From CAVPJW01 sp963705525 (GTDB taxonomy: Bacteria; Acidobacteriota; Vicinamibacteria; Vicinamibacterales; CAVPJW01), in NCBI GenBank assembly GCA_963705525.1, contig CAVPJW010000006.1, forward strand, positions 62,001 through 126,000: a stretch of DNA of 64,000 nt, in the 5' to 3' direction. Below are positions 61,537-64,000 of this stretch, piece by piece (within the stretch, counting starts at the first letter, position 1; the number at the start of each line of letters is the position of its first letter). A program made the position numbers and the translations under genes. The notes under the pieces were generated by a model. That model searched no databases, was not told where the DNA came from, and saw nothing but the letters and a program-made list of their open reading frames with translations.

Positions 61537-64000
61537 TCATTCCGCTCGCAGAGCCCGCATCGGTTCGATCGCGGCCGCCCGTCCCGCCGGCAGCACGCTT
61601 GCGACGAACGCGCAGAGGCCGAGTACGACGACTGCGAACGTCAGGCTCCAGGGATCGAAGGCCGCGATCCCGAACAGTTGATGCTGCAGCCACTGTCGCG
61701 AAAGCAATGCGAGCGGAATGCCGATCGCGAGCCCAAGGGCGACCTGCGAGAATGCGCCGCGGAGGACCAGCGAGAGAATGTCCTGTCGAGTCGCGCCGAG
61801 GGCCATCCTCAGCCCCACCTCGTTCGTCCGCCGCGCCACGCGATACGACGTGACGCCGTACAGTCCTACCGACGCGAGGAGCAGGGCGATCAGTCCGAAC
61901 GCGCCGGCGAGCTGGGCGATGAGCGTCCGGTCGCCCGTTTGGATCTTGACCTGTTCCTCAAAGCTTCGGACTGACGTGGGAGTGAGGTTCGGATCGACTT
62001 CCGTCAGGATTCGCCGCACGCCGGTTGCCAGGAGATTGGGATCTCCATCCGTGTGCACCGCGATCGTCCCCATGTACATCGACGCGTCCTCGACCCTGTT
62101 GCTGACGACGGCGGTGTAGGCGATCTTCTGCGTCAGCGGCACGAAGAACATCGGACGGACTTCTCGCGACGCGTCTCCGTACTTGGCGTCCTTCGCCACG
62201 CCCACGATTTCGTAATCGCCTGCATGACTGGGTTCGTCCTTTCCGAAGTGCTGGCCGATCGGGTCTTCATTCGGGAAATACTTGCGCGCGAAGGCCTCAT
62301 TGATGACGGCGACGCGCTGCGAGGCGGCGGTATCCCGCTGGCCGATGCTGCGGCCCAGGACGATCGGCGTGCCGATGGTCTCGAAATAGCGCGCGCTCAC
62401 GCGATTCCACGACGAGTCGAAGTCGCCGCTCTTTCCTGAGAAGAACACGCCCTCGCCCCAGTTGTTGCCTTGCTGCGCGGTGTAGAGCGACAAGCTTGCA
62501 CTGACGACGCCAGGCATGTGGTTGAGTCGATCCTGGAGCTGCTCGTAGAACGCGCGGAGGCGCTCCTGCGTGTAGCCCGCCGACTGCGGGTTCATCGTGA
62601 TGAGAAGTCGCGCGCGCTTTTCAAATCCGTACGGCTGGTTTTGGAGATTTCTCAGGCTCTCCGTCAGCAGCCCCGCCATCGTCAGGAGCACCAGCGACAA
62701 CGCGGCCTGCAGAATGATTAGCGATCGCTGCGGCAATGCGGACGAGTCGTGCATGACTCGACTCGCGCCACGCAGCGCGTCAACAGGGTCGGCGCCCGAA
62801 GCCATCCACGCAGGTCCCGCGCTGAAAATAATGCCGGTGACGAGTGACACGCCGAACGCGAACAGGAGCACCGTCAACGACGGCGCGCTCGAAATGGGCA
62901 CGTCCGACGAGCCTCGGAACGCCACGCCGAGCATGGCGTCGCTGGCCAGTCTCGCAACCAGCAGACCGCCGGCGCCTCCGAGCAACGACAGAATCAGGCT
63001 CTCGGTCACCTGGCTTCTGATGATGCGGCCACGTGAGGCGCCGAGAGCGAGTTGCAGCGCCGTGCGCACCCGTGTCGCCGTGCCGCGCGCGAGCAGCAGA
63101 TTGGCGAGATTCGCGCACGCGATGACGAGCACGGCGACGGCTGCTGCCATCAGGAGCAGCAATCCGCGCTCGTAGTCGTCCTTCATCGCATTGATGCCCG
63201 CGCCGCCCGGAGCGACCCGAATCTTCTGCTGACCGATCTTGTTCAGGTCTTCGTTCGGGTTCGCATTCCCGGGCGTGCGCAGGTATTGCTGCAGCTCGGT
63301 CGTGAGCTGCGCGGACACCTGACTGACTTGGGCGCCTGGTTTCAAGCGCCCGAGAATGTAGAGCCACGCAGTCGGCGTCGCGCGCAGCAAGGTGTTCTCG
63401 CGCGTAAACGTGGGCTCGAGCGCAAGCGGCAGCCAGAACGACGGCGGGTCGCTCTCCAGCCGATCGCCGAAGAAAGCTGGCGGTGTGACACCGACCACGG
63501 TCACGGGGAAGCCATTGATCGTGAGCGAAGCGCCGACGATGGAGGGATCGCTCGCGTATTGGTTCTGCCAGGCGCGATAGGTCATGACGGCGACCGGTGC
63601 CGCGCCGGGTTGGTCATCGGACGGTTGAAAAACGCGCCCGACAAACGCGCCCACGCCAAGGGTCGAGAAGTAGTTGCCTGAAACGTATTCGCCGCCGAAC
63701 GATTCGGCCCGCACCGCCGATCCCGTTCGCCTCACGCTCAGCGCCGGACGTCCTGACTGCATGGCCGCGACCTCGTCGAAGACGCCCGAGCGATCGCGCA
63801 CCTGCAGATAGAAGGGGTACGAAAAGAGAGACCAGTCGTCCTGAAACCCGCCTTCGACGCAGCAGCTGAATTCATCGCCGAGGCGGTAGAGCTGTTCGGG
63901 ATTGGCGATCGGCAGCGATTTCAGGAGAACGCCGTGGACGAGCGTGAAGATGGCGGTATTGGCCCCGATGCCGATGGCCAGCGTGAGCCACGCCGTGATC
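61537..64000 (-). CDS. ABC transporter permease, MacB/ADOP type (5' end cut by window)
   Basis: The frame is open from the right edge to the stop at 61537, about 820 codons. It begins inside the first helix (LTLAIGIGANTAIFTLVHGV), then has the MacB-like periplasmic domain, FtsX helices (AVLVIACANLANLLLARGTA), a second periplasmic domain (EDASMYMGTIAVHTDGDPNL) and the last FtsX block (YGVTSYRVARRTNEVGLRMA), ending AAAIEPMRALRAE. It is a duplicated orphan permease like the one at the left edge, but a different member. The true start lies beyond 64000. Confidence 0.9.
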   Translation of the reverse strand, partial: ITAWLTLAIGIGANTAIFTLVHGVLLKSLPIANPEQLYRLGDEFSCCVEGGFQDDWSLFSYPFYLQVRDRSGVFDEVAAMQSGRPALSVRRTGSAVRAESFGGEYVSGNYFSTLGVGAFVGRVFQPSDDQPGAAPVAVMTYRAWQNQYASDPSIVGASLTINGFPVTVVGVTPPAFFGDRLESDPPSFWLPLALEPTFTRENTLLRATPTAWLYILGRLKPGAQVSQVSAQLTTELQQYLRTPGNANPNEDLNKIGQQKIRVAPGGAGINAMKDDYERGLLLLMAAAVAVLVIACANLANLLLARGTATRVRTALQLALGASRGRIIRSQVTESLILSLLGGAGGLLVARLASDAMLGVAFRGSSDVPISSAPSLTVLLFAFGVSLVTGIIFSAGPAWMASGADPVDALRGASRVMHDSSALPQRSLIILQAALSLVLLTMAGLLTESLRNLQNQPYGFEKRARLLITMNPQSAGYTQERLRAFYEQLQDRLNHMPGVVSASLSLYTAQQGNNWGEGVFFSGKSGDFDSSWNRVSARYFETIGTPIVLGRSIGQRDTAASQRVAVINEAFARKYFPNEDPIGQHFGKDEPSHAGDYEIVGVAKDAKYGDASREVRPMFFVPLTQKIAYTAVVSNRVEDASMYMGTIAVHTDGDPNLLATGVRRILTEVDPNLTPTSVRSFEEQVKIQTGDRTLIAQLAGAFGLIALLLASVGLYGVTSYRVARRTNEVGLRMALGATRQDILSLVLRGAFSQVALGLAIGIPLALLSRQWLQHQLFGIAAFDPWSLTFAVVVLGLCAFVASVLPAGRAAAIEPMRALRAE

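Overview
This window is a high-GC bacterial chromosome segment, most likely from an Acidobacteriota of the Vicinamibacteria type. The main clues are a MacB/ADOP-type (acidobacterial duplicated orphan permease) ABC permease running off each end, and the abundance of PAS-domain kinases and Crp/Fnr regulators. I see no phage, integrase, transposase, CRISPR array, rRNA or tRNA. The lineage is inferred from gene content, not from a marker phylogeny.

Layout. 1-5147: permease, DinB-like protein, AraC-type regulator, and an ArsR-SRPBCC fusion with a very clear operator/promoter. 5382-17667: signalling block. It holds an orphan HATPase, a Crp/Fnr regulator, a FixL-like kinase with two haem-type PAS domains followed by a receiver, a HAMP/PAS kinase with its response regulator, and a 1396-residue membrane protein joining sensor domains, a SpoIIE phosphatase and an RsbW-like kinase, followed by its STAS partner. 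17943-31261: anaerobic energy and glycogen block. It holds a CorC remnant, an Nfn/PyrK-like flavoprotein, a dihydroorotate-dehydrogenase-like protein, nifJ, glgP and glgX. 31347-38891: a Ser/Thr kinase fused to Asp-box repeats and coupled to a MoaD/ThiS protein, a DUF4287-SRPBCC protein, a membrane spermidine-synthase-like protein, and a sulfatase. 39187-47839: stress block with two paralogous Crp/Fnr regulators, a SYLF protein, small envelope proteins, a DksA-like zinc finger, groES and groEL. 47903-61493: YcaQ-type glycosylase, DUF4331-DUF4198-HupE set, phosphoesterase, YjbQ-like protein, M20 peptidase, AmpG, metallo-beta-lactamase-fold protein, two divergent flavin-split-barrel paralogues and a small cytochrome c.

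How it may work together (inference): glycogen breakdown (glgP, glgX) feeds pyruvate to NifJ. Reduced ferredoxin could pass to the Nfn/PyrK-like flavoprotein. The putative haem-PAS kinase, three Crp/Fnr proteins, groESL and the stress proteins fit a programme for low oxygen or dormancy.

Quality warning: at least ten genes are interrupted by single-base indels. By my reading, eight recognised genes carry 20 insertions and 3 deletions, while the roughly 10 kb kinase block is intact. For these genes one span is given across all frames. The shifts are most simply sequencing or consensus errors, but they need read-level checking.
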